This document shows, piece after piece, positions 54,150-63,321 of a stretch of 64,000 bases of DNA (position 1 is the first letter of the stretch; each line of letters starts with the position of its first letter). The notes under the pieces are model-generated. The model saw only the letters and a list, made by a program, of their open reading frames with translations, did not search any database and had not been told where the DNA came from. Source of the DNA: Psychromicrobium xiongbiense (GTDB lineage Bacteria > Actinomycetota > Actinomycetes > Actinomycetales > Micrococcaceae); NCBI RefSeq assembly GCF_030271165.1, contig NZ_JASSZH010000001.1, positions 1 to 64,000 of the forward strand. Direction: 5' to 3'. The position numbers and the translations under genes were made by a program.

Positions 54150-55381
54150 GCCACGTTGACGATCTGATCAAGGAACTGGCGCCGAACGGGGTCCAGTTCA
54201 AGCTACTCGGTGACATCGCCAAGCTTGTCCGTGGCAACGGCATGCCGAAGTCCGACCTCACAGACGAAGGAGTCGGCGCGATTCACTACGGCCAGATCTA
54301 CACCCGCTACGGAACGTGGGCGACCAGCACTTTCTCCTACGTTGCTCCAGATACCGCGGTGAAGCTAGCTAAAGCGGACCCGGGCGACATCATCATCACC
54401 AACACCAGTGAGAACCTCGAAGATGTCGGCAAAGCCGTCGCCTGGCTTGGTATCGAAGAGATTGTCACTGGCGGGCACGCCACCGTGATCAGACATGACC
54501 AGGACCCGAAGTTCCTCTCGTACTGGTTTCAGTCCGAGTCGTTTTTCAGTCAGAAGAGGGCACTCGCGACCGGTACCAAGGTCATCGATGTCTCGGCGAA
54601 GCAGCTCGCAAAAGTTCGAGTTCCGGTGCCGCCTCTCGAGGTGCAGCGGGAGATCGTGAGAATCTTGGATCACTTTACTGAGCTGGAGGCTGAGCTGGAG
54701 GCTGAGCTGGAGGCTGAGCTGGAGGCTCGGCGAGTTCAGCATGCCTTCTACTGGGCGTCGGTGCTTGCATCAACACAGGAGTGGGTACGTACTGAACTTG
54801 GTGAAATCGCAGAGATCTTCGATGGTCCACATGCAACGCCGAAGAAGACCGCCACTGGGCCATGGTATTTGAGTATTTCTTCGTTGAAGAATGGTCGATT
54901 TGATCTCAGCGAGTCTGCACACCTCGGTGTCGACGAATATCCGAAGTGGACGCGCCGGGTTACTCCCGAGGTCGGCGACACGATGTTCTCATACGAAACT
55001 CGTTTGGGCCAGGCGGCCTATTGGGACAGAGACGAGCCTGCTGCTCTCGGGCGTCGAATGGGATTGCTTCGACCTCGAAGGGACAAAGTTGACCCGCGCT
55101 TCCTGACCCTCTTGTACTTGGGACCAGAGTTCCAGCAGACGGTCAAAATGATGACTGTTCAGGGTTCGACCGTAGACCGGATCCCTATCGCGGGAATGGC
55201 GTCATGGAAAGTAGCGATTCCTTCGCTCTCTGAGCAGAAGCGAATTGTGGGAATCCTTGATGGCTTCGATGCGTTGGTGAACGACCTCAGCACTGGTCTC
55301 CCAGCCGAGTTGAACGCACGTCGTCAGCAGTATGCGTATTACCGTGACAAGCTCCTGACGTTCCAGGAGGCCACGGCATGA
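54146..55381 (+). CDS. hsdS: Type I restriction-modification specificity subunit
   Basis: A 411-residue HsdS with two target-recognition domains. The first is about residues 10-170, ending KQLAKVRVPVPPLEVQREIVRILDHFTELE. The second is about 215-385, ending WKVAIPSLSEQKRIVGILDGFDALVND. Each is followed by a conserved coiled-coil helix. The central spacer contains four tandem ELEA units encoded by perfect 12-bp repeats. The ATG overlaps the HEPN-like gene stop (ATGA). Confidence 0.94.
   Translation: MSHVDDLIKELAPNGVQFKLLGDIAKLVRGNGMPKSDLTDEGVGAIHYGQIYTRYGTWATSTFSYVAPDTAVKLAKADPGDIIITNTSENLEDVGKAVAWLGIEEIVTGGHATVIRHDQDPKFLSYWFQSESFFSQKRALATGTKVIDVSAKQLAKVRVPVPPLEVQREIVRILDHFTELEAELEAELEAELEARRVQHAFYWASVLASTQEWVRTELGEIAEIFDGPHATPKKTATGPWYLSISSLKNGRFDLSESAHLGVDEYPKWTRRVTPEVGDTMFSYETRLGQAAYWDRDEPAALGRRMGLLRPRRDKVDPRFLTLLYLGPEFQQTVKMMTVQGSTVDRIPIAGMASWKVAIPSLSEQKRIVGILDGFDALVNDLSTGLPAELNARRQQYAYYRDKLLTFQEATA
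54680..54727 (+). repeat. Four perfect 12-bp tandem repeats in hsdS
   Basis: GAGCTGGAGGCT is repeated four times without mismatch, encoding (ELEA)x4 in the central helix between the two recognition domains. The unit is a multiple of three, so copy-number change keeps the frame but alters spacer length, as known for the TAEL repeats of EcoR124-type HsdS. Confidence 0.95.
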
Positions 55382-58300
55382 GTGACATCGCCGTGCGCCG
55401 TTACGAGCCGATCGCAGTCTCCTCTGAGTCGACTGTCGTTGCTGAGTTCATTCCTGACAGCACGGGTGCTGCTGCGTATCAGTCGGAGGCGGATCTTGAG
55501 CGGGAGTTTATCCGGCTGCTGCAGGGGCAGGCCTATGAATACCTGACGATTCATTCCGAGGCGGACCTGCTGGCGAACCTCCGGACTCAGCTCGAGGCGT
55601 TGAACGGCCTGTCGTTCTCGGATGCTGAGTGGGATCGATTGTTGGCGGAGTACATCGCCGGGGCCAACGACGGTCCAGTGGAGAAGACTGTCCGTATTCA
55701 GGAGAACCACATCCACGCGTTCAAGCGGGACGACGGGTCGACGAAGAACATTGCGCTGCTGGATAAGAAGAACATCCACAACAACCGGCTGCAGGTAATC
55801 AACCAGTACGAGATCGCCAAGGGGGAGGGCGGTGCGGCCCGCTCCAACCGGTACGACGTCACCGTGCTGGTGAACGGTCTGCCGCTGGTGCATATCGAGC
55901 TGAAACGCCGCGGGGTGGATATCCGTGAGGCCTTCAACCAGATCGACCGCTACCAGCGGGACAGTTTCTGGGCTGGTAGCGGCCTGTTCGATTACGTTCA
56001 GCTCTTCGTGATCAGCAACGGCACACTGACGAAGTACTACAGCAACACCACCCGTCGTCAGCACATCGATGACGACACCGGGCGTAAGCGGGTGAAGAAG
56101 ACGAGCAACTCGTTCGAGTTCACCTCATGGTGGGCCGACGCCGCGAACACCCCGATCACGGATCTCGCCGGGTTCACGAAGACATTTTTCGCCAAGCACG
56201 CGCTGCTGGCCATCCTGACCCGCTACTGCGTGCTGACCGCCGATCGGATGCTCATGGTGATGCGCCCGTACCAGATCGTGGCGACCGAGCGGATCCTGCA
56301 GAAGATCGAGATCTCCACCAACTACAAGCGGCTCGGCACGATCGCCGCGGGCGGGTATGTGTGGCACACCACTGGGTCTGGGAAGACCCTGACCTCCTTC
56401 AAGACCGCTCAGCTGACGTCGCGGCTGCCGAGCGTGGACAAGGTGCTGTTCGTCGTCGACCGCAAGGACCTTGACTATCAGACCATGCGTGAGTACGACA
56501 AGTTCGAGAAGGGCGCCGCCAACTCGAACACCTCCACAGCTGTTTTGAAGCGTCAGCTGGAGGATCCTGGGTCCAACATCATCATCACGACGATCCAGAA
56601 GCTCTCCACGTTCATCAACGCGAACAAGGGTCATTCGATCTACGACGGCCACGTGGTGCTGATCTTCGATGAGTGTCACCGTTCCCAGTTCGGTGACATG
56701 CATACTGCCATCACGAAGGCGTTCAAGCGGTACAACCTCTTCGGCTTTACCGGGACCCCGATCTTCGCCGAGAACGCGGGGTCCGGTGGGAACCCGCAGT
56801 TGAAGACCACGGAGCAGGCGTTCGGCGAGAAACTGCACACCTACACCATCGTGGATGCGATCAACGACAAGAACGTACTGCCGTTCCGCATCGACTACGT
56901 CAACACCGTCAAACTGCCTGAGGGCATCACGGACAAACAGGTCAGCGGCATCGATGCCGAGACAGCGTTGCTCGACAAGGAACGGATCCGCCAGGTCACG
57001 GCCTACATCCTTGAGCACTTCGAGCAGAAGACCCGCCGGTCCAACCACTACGCGCATACACGGGTATCCAACGTCGCGGCGGTCGCCGCTGGTCGGAACC
57101 GGGTCAGCGAAGTCAAAGCAAGCACCCGGGTCAGCGGCTTCAATGCGTTGTTTGCGACGGCGTCGATCGACGCCGCGAAGCGTTACTACAACGCCTTCGC
57201 TATTGCGCAGCAGGATCTGCCCGAATCCGCGCGGCTAAAGGTCGGCCTGATCTACTCCTTCGCCGCAAACGAGGCGGAGGGCGATGACTACCTCGACGAG
57301 GAGGGTTTCGATACCGACGCGCTCGATACCTCGTCGCGGGGTTTCCTGGAGGATGCGATCCAGGACTACAACGACCTCTTCGGTACCAGCTACGACACCT
57401 CGGCAGACAAGTTCCAGAACTACTACAAGGACCTCTCGCTCCGGTTGAAGAATCGCGAGATCGATCTCGTCATAGTGGTGAACATGTTCCTCACTGGGTT
57501 CGATGCGACCACGATGAACACGCTCTGGGTGGACAAGAATCTGCGCTCCCACGGCTTGATCCAGGCGTACTCGCGCACGAACCGGATCCTGAACTCGGTC
57601 AAGACCTATGGCAACATCGTCAGCTTCCGTGACCTGGAGCAGCAGACCAACGATGCCATCGCCCTGTTCGGCAACAAGAACGCCCAAGGCGTGGTGCTGT
57701 TGAAGCCCTACCGGGAGTACTACGCGGACTATGCCGAGAAGATCACCGAGCTGCTTGACCGGTTCCCGCTCGGCCGACCGATTATCGGGGAACAGGCGCA
57801 GAAGGACTTCATCGCCCTCTTCGGTGCGATCCTGCGGCTGCAGAACATCCTGACCTCGTTCGACGACTTCGAGGGCAACGAGATTCTCACTGAACGGCAG
57901 ATGCAGGACTACCGCAGCATTTACCTCGACCTCTACGCTGAGTTCCGCAAGGACAAGGCTGCGGACAAAGAACGGATCAACGACGACGTCGTGTTCGAGA
58001 TCGAGCTGATCAAGCAGGTTGAGATCAACGTTGACTACATTCTCTTGCTGGTCCAGAAATATCGCGACGAACGCGGCGACGGACGAGATAAGGAAATCCG
58101 CGCTGAAATCGCTCGGGCAGTCGATTCCAGCCCGAGCCTGCGGAACAAGAAGGACCTCATCGAGGCCTTCGTCGACAAGGTCTCCGCGACCGGCGCCGTC
58201 GACGAAGAATGGAACGCCTTCGTCGCCACCCAGCGCACCGCCGAGATTGACCGCATCATCGATGAGGAGAACCTCCGGCCCGACGAGACTCGCGAGTTCG

Positions 58301-58485
58301 TTGACCGGGCCTTCCGCGATGGCAGCATCCAGACCACCGGCACCGCGATCACCAAGGTACTCCCGCCCGCATCCCGCTTCGCTGGCGGTGGAGGTCACAG
58401 TGAGAAGAAGCAGCGTGTTCTCGCCAAGCTCGGCGAGTACTTCGAGCGATTCTTTGGGCTGGCTGCCGAAAGGGGCGAAAAATAG
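55378..58485 (+). CDS. hsdR: Type I restriction endonuclease subunit R
   Basis: A 1035-residue motor and nuclease. The N-terminal PD-(D/E)xK site is D160 (YDVTVLVNGLPLVHIELKRRG) with E174-L-K176. The helicase part has Walker A HTTGSGKT (residues 330-337), DECH (431-434), GFTGTP and the later motif NMFLTGFDATTMNTLWVDKNL with RTNR. It cuts unmodified DNA after translocation. Length is normal for HsdR. ATG overlaps the hsdS stop; the next gene starts one base after its stop. Confidence 0.96.
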   Translation: MSDIAVRRYEPIAVSSESTVVAEFIPDSTGAAAYQSEADLEREFIRLLQGQAYEYLTIHSEADLLANLRTQLEALNGLSFSDAEWDRLLAEYIAGANDGPVEKTVRIQENHIHAFKRDDGSTKNIALLDKKNIHNNRLQVINQYEIAKGEGGAARSNRYDVTVLVNGLPLVHIELKRRGVDIREAFNQIDRYQRDSFWAGSGLFDYVQLFVISNGTLTKYYSNTTRRQHIDDDTGRKRVKKTSNSFEFTSWWADAANTPITDLAGFTKTFFAKHALLAILTRYCVLTADRMLMVMRPYQIVATERILQKIEISTNYKRLGTIAAGGYVWHTTGSGKTLTSFKTAQLTSRLPSVDKVLFVVDRKDLDYQTMREYDKFEKGAANSNTSTAVLKRQLEDPGSNIIITTIQKLSTFINANKGHSIYDGHVVLIFDECHRSQFGDMHTAITKAFKRYNLFGFTGTPIFAENAGSGGNPQLKTTEQAFGEKLHTYTIVDAINDKNVLPFRIDYVNTVKLPEGITDKQVSGIDAETALLDKERIRQVTAYILEHFEQKTRRSNHYAHTRVSNVAAVAAGRNRVSEVKASTRVSGFNALFATASIDAAKRYYNAFAIAQQDLPESARLKVGLIYSFAANEAEGDDYLDEEGFDTDALDTSSRGFLEDAIQDYNDLFGTSYDTSADKFQNYYKDLSLRLKNREIDLVIVVNMFLTGFDATTMNTLWVDKNLRSHGLIQAYSRTNRILNSVKTYGNIVSFRDLEQQTNDAIALFGNKNAQGVVLLKPYREYYADYAEKITELLDRFPLGRPIIGEQAQKDFIALFGAILRLQNILTSFDDFEGNEILTERQMQDYRSIYLDLYAEFRKDKAADKERINDDVVFEIELIKQVEINVDYILLLVQKYRDERGDGRDKEIRAEIARAVDSSPSLRNKKDLIEAFVDKVSATGAVDEEWNAFVATQRTAEIDRIIDEENLRPDETREFVDRAFRDGSIQTTGTAITKVLPPASRFAGGGGHSEKKQRVLAKLGEYFERFFGLAAERGEK

Positions 58486-58486
58486 G

Positions 58487-59692
58487 ATGACCCGCCCTTG
58501 GGAGGATATCGCCGCTTCACTCGAGTCATTACTCACTGGGCCAACATCAGAACAGCGTTTCTTGGCTTCTGCGCTCAAGATCAAGCTTGCCGAAGACGTT
58601 CCGGCCTTTGTAGCGGCTGCGATTCTCGGTGACAGCGTAGCGCCCGCAATCATGCGCCCGCGGTCTCGCCGCGAGCCGAATGTTGACGATCTTGAACGGA
58701 TCGAAGCCGAACTCGACATCGACCCCGCACCTGTTACAGGAGAAACTTCGGCCGAAGTGGTCTCGGCGTGGATCGGGGCACGGTACATCGAGAAACGGTT
58801 GCGCGGCCTTCGTGTACTCCAGCCGGAGGAGGGCGACATTGTGAGAACGCTCGGATCGAAATCGGACCTCATGCTGATCTCCAGCGTAGACGGACGCGGC
58901 AGGGTTCACATGAAAGGTGGACGCGGACTGAGCGCATGGCCGGACAACCTGCAATTTGTGGCTCGTCGCGGACTCTCTGACGATTACGACGCTCTGGCTG
59001 CTGAGGTAGCCAACCGATTAAAGAACGAAAAGTCCGACTACGGGCCAAATTCGCTGCTCCTCGATAAGATCAAGCGATATCGGCTCGACACCATCCGTCC
59101 CCGCGCGGCGGCTTTGCACGAGCTCGAAGATCTCCTCGATGCTGGCGACGGCAGCGAAGGTCCGTTACAGAAACTCATCGAGCGCCATCCGCAGCTCCTC
59201 GCGGGGCTCGTGCTCGGTAACAACGGAACGTACGTGATCCCCCAGCAAGCACTAGGGGCTGAGTTTCGTGCCGACTTCCTGGTGCTTGGGATCAACAGCA
59301 TCGGGCCGCAATGGGTGTTGGTCGAACTTGAGGCGTCGAAGCACCGCTTGCACAACAAGGACGAGTCCTTGACGAGCGCGGTCCGGCACGCGGTCGGTCA
59401 GATTCAGGAGTGGCGCGAGTGGCTAACGAGCAACGTCGTGTATGCACAGCAGGAGCTCGGGCTGCATGGTTTGACCAACAAAGCTCATGGACTCGTGGTC
59501 ATCGGCCGCGCGGGTCCGACAGTGCTCCGAGACCCAGTGCGTAGCCAAGTACGGGAGCAGCAGGACATTCAGATTCATAGTTGGGATTGGATCCTGCGTC
59601 AGGCCCGGCAGCTAGCCGATGGCGCGTTCCCAGCCGCTGTCTACGCGGAGGGTATTGCGAGTGCCGAAACGGCGGAGGAACTGATCGGATGA
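58487..59692 (+). CDS. sduA: Shedu-type (SduA, DUF4263) anti-phage nuclease
   Basis: A 401-residue protein. The C-terminal half carries the DUF4263 pattern: LQKLIERHPQLLAGLVLG, then EFRADFLVLG (E259, D263) and WVLVELEASK (E280, E282, K285), followed by LTSAVRHAVGQIQEWREWL and AHGLVVIGRAG. This is the PD-(D/E)xK-like core of Shedu, with ELE in place of a canonical ExK. The N-terminal 210 residues are a separate, unrecognised domain. The ATG, after AATAGG, lies one base behind hsdR, so Shedu is in the same operon as the type I system. Longer in-frame starts are inside hsdR. Confidence 0.82.
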   Translation: MTRPWEDIAASLESLLTGPTSEQRFLASALKIKLAEDVPAFVAAAILGDSVAPAIMRPRSRREPNVDDLERIEAELDIDPAPVTGETSAEVVSAWIGARYIEKRLRGLRVLQPEEGDIVRTLGSKSDLMLISSVDGRGRVHMKGGRGLSAWPDNLQFVARRGLSDDYDALAAEVANRLKNEKSDYGPNSLLLDKIKRYRLDTIRPRAAALHELEDLLDAGDGSEGPLQKLIERHPQLLAGLVLGNNGTYVIPQQALGAEFRADFLVLGINSIGPQWVLVELEASKHRLHNKDESLTSAVRHAVGQIQEWREWLTSNVVYAQQELGLHGLTNKAHGLVVIGRAGPTVLRDPVRSQVREQQDIQIHSWDWILRQARQLADGAFPAAVYAEGIASAETAEELIG

Positions 59693-59787
59693 GTGCTCTT
59701 TTTGAGGTTCGAAATGGGTCAACCGATCGGTGGATGCAAGCTGGATTCGACGCGCTCTTCAGGGTGCGTGCTGGAGGCTTTGTGTGA
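59689..59787 (+). CDS. 32-codon ORF between Shedu and the 220-aa gene
   Basis: ATG overlaps the sduA stop (ATGA) and its TGA overlaps the next ATG (TGATG), so it bridges the two genes by translational coupling. The peptide begins MSALFEVRNGSTDRW. The next protein begins MSAIFDERQRR, so this may be a remnant of a duplicated 5' end or simply a coupling leader. Whether it makes a stable peptide is unknown. Confidence 0.4.
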   Translation: MSALFEVRNGSTDRWMQAGFDALFRVRAGGFV

Positions 59788-60449
59788 TGTCAGCTATTTT
59801 CGACGAGCGCCAGCGACGGATCGCGGATTGGCTGACCGAGAAGACCCCGGATCTTGCGGGGATGTACCAAGTGGCGGTCCGGCAGCTGAACGAACAGCCT
59901 GCTGCTGGTCAGGAGCGAACGCGAGTTTCTTACATCTGCCATTCCATGCGGGAAGTGATGAACCGCGTGCCGGATGTTGCCGGATCGAGTGCGATTCCCC
60001 GGATGAAGCCGCCAACAGGCGGCCAGGTCCAGAGGCTCCCAGATCTCCTCACTCGGCACCCTGATCTTTCGCTCGAGAGCCAGTCCGACTCCGTTATTAT
60101 TCCGCGCGAGGTTGCAGCGGTGTTTGACAAGCTGATCAAGACCGCTGTCCACGAGAAGCGGCGCAGCCGGGATGTGGTTGCATCGGTGCTCACCGACGAC
60201 GGCAATGCCCAGGCACATGCAGTCGAGCGTTGGATCGATTCCAGAGGCTTCTTTGTACGATGGACCCATCTTTCTGATCAAGCGGATGCTCCAGCCGAAC
60301 TCCCCGACGACGATGAGATCCGTCGCCATGTGGCCGTCTTCGATGAGCTGTTCGATGGGGTGATCACGGCATTCTTCACCCTCCGCCGTCAAGTCGATGA
60401 CCTCCTGGCTGAGTTCAACGCCGAAGTCGAGGAGGACGCTGGTGCCTAG
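59787..60449 (+). CDS. Hypothetical protein (220 aa), defence-operon partner
   Basis: A 220-residue, acidic, mostly alpha-helical protein. No signal peptide, membrane segment or recognised catalytic motif. Notable segments are RVSYICHSMREVMNRVPDVAG (residues about 47-67), a central KLIKTAVHEKRRSRDVVASVL helix, and a C-terminal heptad-like helix ending DDLLAEFNAEVEED. The ATG at 59787 has GGAGG about ten bases upstream. Its stop overlaps the GTG of the 959-aa gene, so the two are made together. I do not recognise the family. The position suggests a small partner (adaptor, inhibitor or sensor) of the large protein. Confidence 0.75.
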   Translation: MSAIFDERQRRIADWLTEKTPDLAGMYQVAVRQLNEQPAAGQERTRVSYICHSMREVMNRVPDVAGSSAIPRMKPPTGGQVQRLPDLLTRHPDLSLESQSDSVIIPREVAAVFDKLIKTAVHEKRRSRDVVASVLTDDGNAQAHAVERWIDSRGFFVRWTHLSDQADAPAELPDDDEIRRHVAVFDELFDGVITAFFTLRRQVDDLLAEFNAEVEEDAGA

Positions 60450-63321
60450 GTTTAAGGAGCCCACCGGGGAAGTCGTCCGCGACCTCCTGGTCAAAATCCC
60501 GACGCTCCAGCTCAGGCGAGTCTTTTACGAGGGACTGAAGAATCCTCTCTGGGTCAAGCCGCTGGCAGCAGCAGGGGCGTTTGTTGCGCCGCCAGATCCT
60601 GTAACATCCGATGACGGTTACTTCCGGGACGTCTATTGGCCGGAGATCGAATACCTCACCCGAGTTGCTCCAGCGGTGCCAGCAGACGTCGTTGACATTC
60701 TGCTAACTCTCGCAACCAGCAGGAACGCATGGGTCAGACGCGCAGTCTTCGAGATAGGTGCAAAGATACCTGCGTCTCAGGGAACCAGACTCAAGCCCCT
60801 CCTTGAGTCTTGGAAAACGACCGGGTTCGGCTGGCGGACCGATCCTCGAGACCTCGTTTCCTTCGCGGTGACGCTACTCGAGGGAGGCGAGACCAAGACC
60901 GGCAGGTGGCTCGCTAACGAACTCTTCGCACCTCGGCCCCCCGAGGGTGCAGATGCACTCCTGAAGACGCCGACGGTCGAACTCGAAGAGTACTGGTACG
61001 TTCTCGAACTCCCGCGCGTTGTCGACGCGCTTGGCGATGACGCGCTCAGCGCTACAGCCGGTTGGCTCGTGGCATATGCGAAGAGCTTGGGCCTGGTCAG
61101 CGACGATCATGACGCAAGCGGAATGATTCGACCAATGATCAGCGAACGCGACCTGTCTCATCGCGGAGTAGCTGACGCCCTCGTCGAGGCAGTACGTGAC
61201 CTCGCCATCGCTGGTCTGCGTGAGGATCCTGATGGGGCGGCTAAGGCACTCCTGTGGTCAGGTGTAAATCTTCTGCGCAAGCTGGCCATCTACGCGGTTG
61301 CCGTCGCTATCGATCGTGAGAGTTCGACTGGCGATGTTGTTCCGGCTTTGATCGAGCTATCCAAGCGTCTCCTGAGCGATGAGACGCCCGATGATGACCA
61401 CCTGCGCCCCGAATATGCCCAACTCGCACAAACTTTGGCACGGATCAGCCCTGACGATCTTGAAGTGATCAGATCCTTCATCGACAAGGTCTATGCCGGT
61501 GACCTGGCTTGGATGCGTGAGCATTCAGCCAACTCGGGTGACGACGAACCGACGCCCGAAGACGAGATCAGAGCACGCGCAGAACGATACAGGCATCAAT
61601 GGTTGGCAGCGATTGGTGCTGACGCCCTGCCTGTCGCTCTTCGTGAAGAACTCGCCGAGCTTGACGCTCGGCTGGGAAGCATTGAGTCGCCGAACGAGCC
61701 CATCGGACGAGTCACGAGCTGGAGCGGACCAAACGCGTTCAGCAGCCAAGACGAGATGGCATCAATGAGCCCGGTTGAGCTGGTCGCGCATCTTGCCAGT
61801 TGGCACGATACCGGTGACGGATGGGGCCCCGGACCCTCGCACGAGGGTCAGGGACGTGAACTTTCCGCGCTACTCACAACGCAGCCGGGCGCAATATCTG
61901 GCGTTCCGGATCTTGTCCGAGTTCTGAGACCAACCTATTTACGCGCGGTCCTTCAGGGGTGGAGCGCTGCATTGCGGGCTGATCAGGCACTGGAATGGGA
62001 AGCGGCTGCAGAACTTGTTCATGACGTGTTGGCTCATTCCTACGAATCAGACTTTCCGGTAGAGGGGCGAGACCTCGACGATGACAAAGACTTCCGCTGG
62101 TCGAAACGGGCAGCGATCGATCTACTAGAGGAACTCCTCAAGAGGCGAGAGAACATCGTTATTCCACAGGAGTTTTTTGGGCGCTTCGCCGATCTACTCC
62201 TAGATGACGTCGCGGACGAAGTGCCGTGGATGGATTATGAAGCCGCGGAACGCGGAAGTGAGGTTTGGGGTGCGCTCACGATGTCGCTCAACTGGACATG
62301 GCCTCGTCGGCTCGGCGGGCTCGTTCTCATAGCCACGAACGATCAGGATGCGCCAAGAGCGACCAAGGCGTTAGCAGCCTTGGAGAAGGAGCTCGCGAGG
62401 AACGACCCACACGGGGCCAGCCGGGCAGTGTTAGGGGGGAACCTCGGACGCCTGTTTGCGAGACAGCCGGAGTGGCTCAAGGCACACCTCGACGAATACT
62501 TTGGAACGACTGATTCGGTGTCACGCGAGCAGCAGCTTGCCTTGACAACCGCGCTTGCAGTTCATTACTGCCATCGTGATCTCTATGAGTTGCTGACTGG
62601 CTCGATGACTGGCGCAATTACCGTCGGCGATGAGTTGGTCAGCGGATTGCGACTTGACGGTAAACCGCTGCAGAAAATCGGTGAGTGGATCATCAATGCA
62701 CTGATCTTCGGGTACTCGTTGTTGACCGATTCGCTGCCACAGGCCTTTTTCACCCAGGTTGACGCGGAGGTTCGTGGCGAGGCTTTGGGGGCGATTGCCT
62801 GGGGCTTTTCCCGGTCAGATCGCGTGGATGAGGGCATACGGGATCGCTTTGCGATGCTCTGGGACGAGCGAATCCGTCACGTCCGCGAGAACTCTGCTGA
62901 TCGAGCAGAGCTAAACGGCATCTCCTGGTGTGCGAAGGGGAGTCAGTTTGCCCGCGAGTGGTGGCTCCCCCGTCTTCGGGAATCGCTCGAGCTGGATCCT
63001 GCTGTCGCCAGTGCACGATACATAATCGGTACGGAACTTGCCCGGGCTTCTTCCGCTGATGCCTTGGGTTCGCTTGCAGTCCTCAAATTGCTGGTCGCAG
63101 CAGGCGAGGACAAAGACACTGGCGTTCTGACATTCGATCTTGGCCCTCATGTGCTGCCTATCGTAATCGCCAACGCGATCTCTTCCGGTGACGCAGCGAC
63201 GAAGCACGAGGGGGAGACTCTCATGAATGAGCTTGGAGCCAGAGGCAACCTCACCCTGGAGTCGGAGGTTCAGTCGGTGATCGACGGATCGATCACACCG
63301 AGCGATATTCCAGATGACTAG
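60442..63321 (+). CDS. Large alpha-helical repeat protein (959 aa), unknown family
   Basis: A 959-residue protein of repeated helical text resembling HEAT/ARM solenoids, for example VPADVVDILLTLATSRNAWVRRAVFEIGAKIPA (about 80-112) and DAEVRGEALGAIAWGFSRSDRVDEGIRDRF (about 770-800). Asp/Glu-rich loops (SANSGDDEPTPEDEIRARAE) separate blocks. I find no Walker A, no metal-nuclease motif, no signal and no membrane helix. The GTG start was chosen over an upstream in-frame ATG at 60397 that lies within the 220-aa gene. Codon use looks less GC-biased than in the housekeeping block. It ends the defence operon; such large solenoids often act as sensors or scaffolds, but that is inference. Confidence 0.75.
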   Translation: MPRFKEPTGEVVRDLLVKIPTLQLRRVFYEGLKNPLWVKPLAAAGAFVAPPDPVTSDDGYFRDVYWPEIEYLTRVAPAVPADVVDILLTLATSRNAWVRRAVFEIGAKIPASQGTRLKPLLESWKTTGFGWRTDPRDLVSFAVTLLEGGETKTGRWLANELFAPRPPEGADALLKTPTVELEEYWYVLELPRVVDALGDDALSATAGWLVAYAKSLGLVSDDHDASGMIRPMISERDLSHRGVADALVEAVRDLAIAGLREDPDGAAKALLWSGVNLLRKLAIYAVAVAIDRESSTGDVVPALIELSKRLLSDETPDDDHLRPEYAQLAQTLARISPDDLEVIRSFIDKVYAGDLAWMREHSANSGDDEPTPEDEIRARAERYRHQWLAAIGADALPVALREELAELDARLGSIESPNEPIGRVTSWSGPNAFSSQDEMASMSPVELVAHLASWHDTGDGWGPGPSHEGQGRELSALLTTQPGAISGVPDLVRVLRPTYLRAVLQGWSAALRADQALEWEAAAELVHDVLAHSYESDFPVEGRDLDDDKDFRWSKRAAIDLLEELLKRRENIVIPQEFFGRFADLLLDDVADEVPWMDYEAAERGSEVWGALTMSLNWTWPRRLGGLVLIATNDQDAPRATKALAALEKELARNDPHGASRAVLGGNLGRLFARQPEWLKAHLDEYFGTTDSVSREQQLALTTALAVHYCHRDLYELLTGSMTGAITVGDELVSGLRLDGKPLQKIGEWIINALIFGYSLLTDSLPQAFFTQVDAEVRGEALGAIAWGFSRSDRVDEGIRDRFAMLWDERIRHVRENSADRAELNGISWCAKGSQFAREWWLPRLRESLELDPAVASARYIIGTELARASSADALGSLAVLKLLVAAGEDKDTGVLTFDLGPHVLPIVIANAISSGDAATKHEGETLMNELGARGNLTLESEVQSVIDGSITPSDIPDD

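Noticed and set aside
57235..58872. 545-codon minus-strand open frame across hsdR and sduA
   Set aside because: Crosses two well-supported genes on the other strand and has a Val/Asp/Leu-rich shadow composition.
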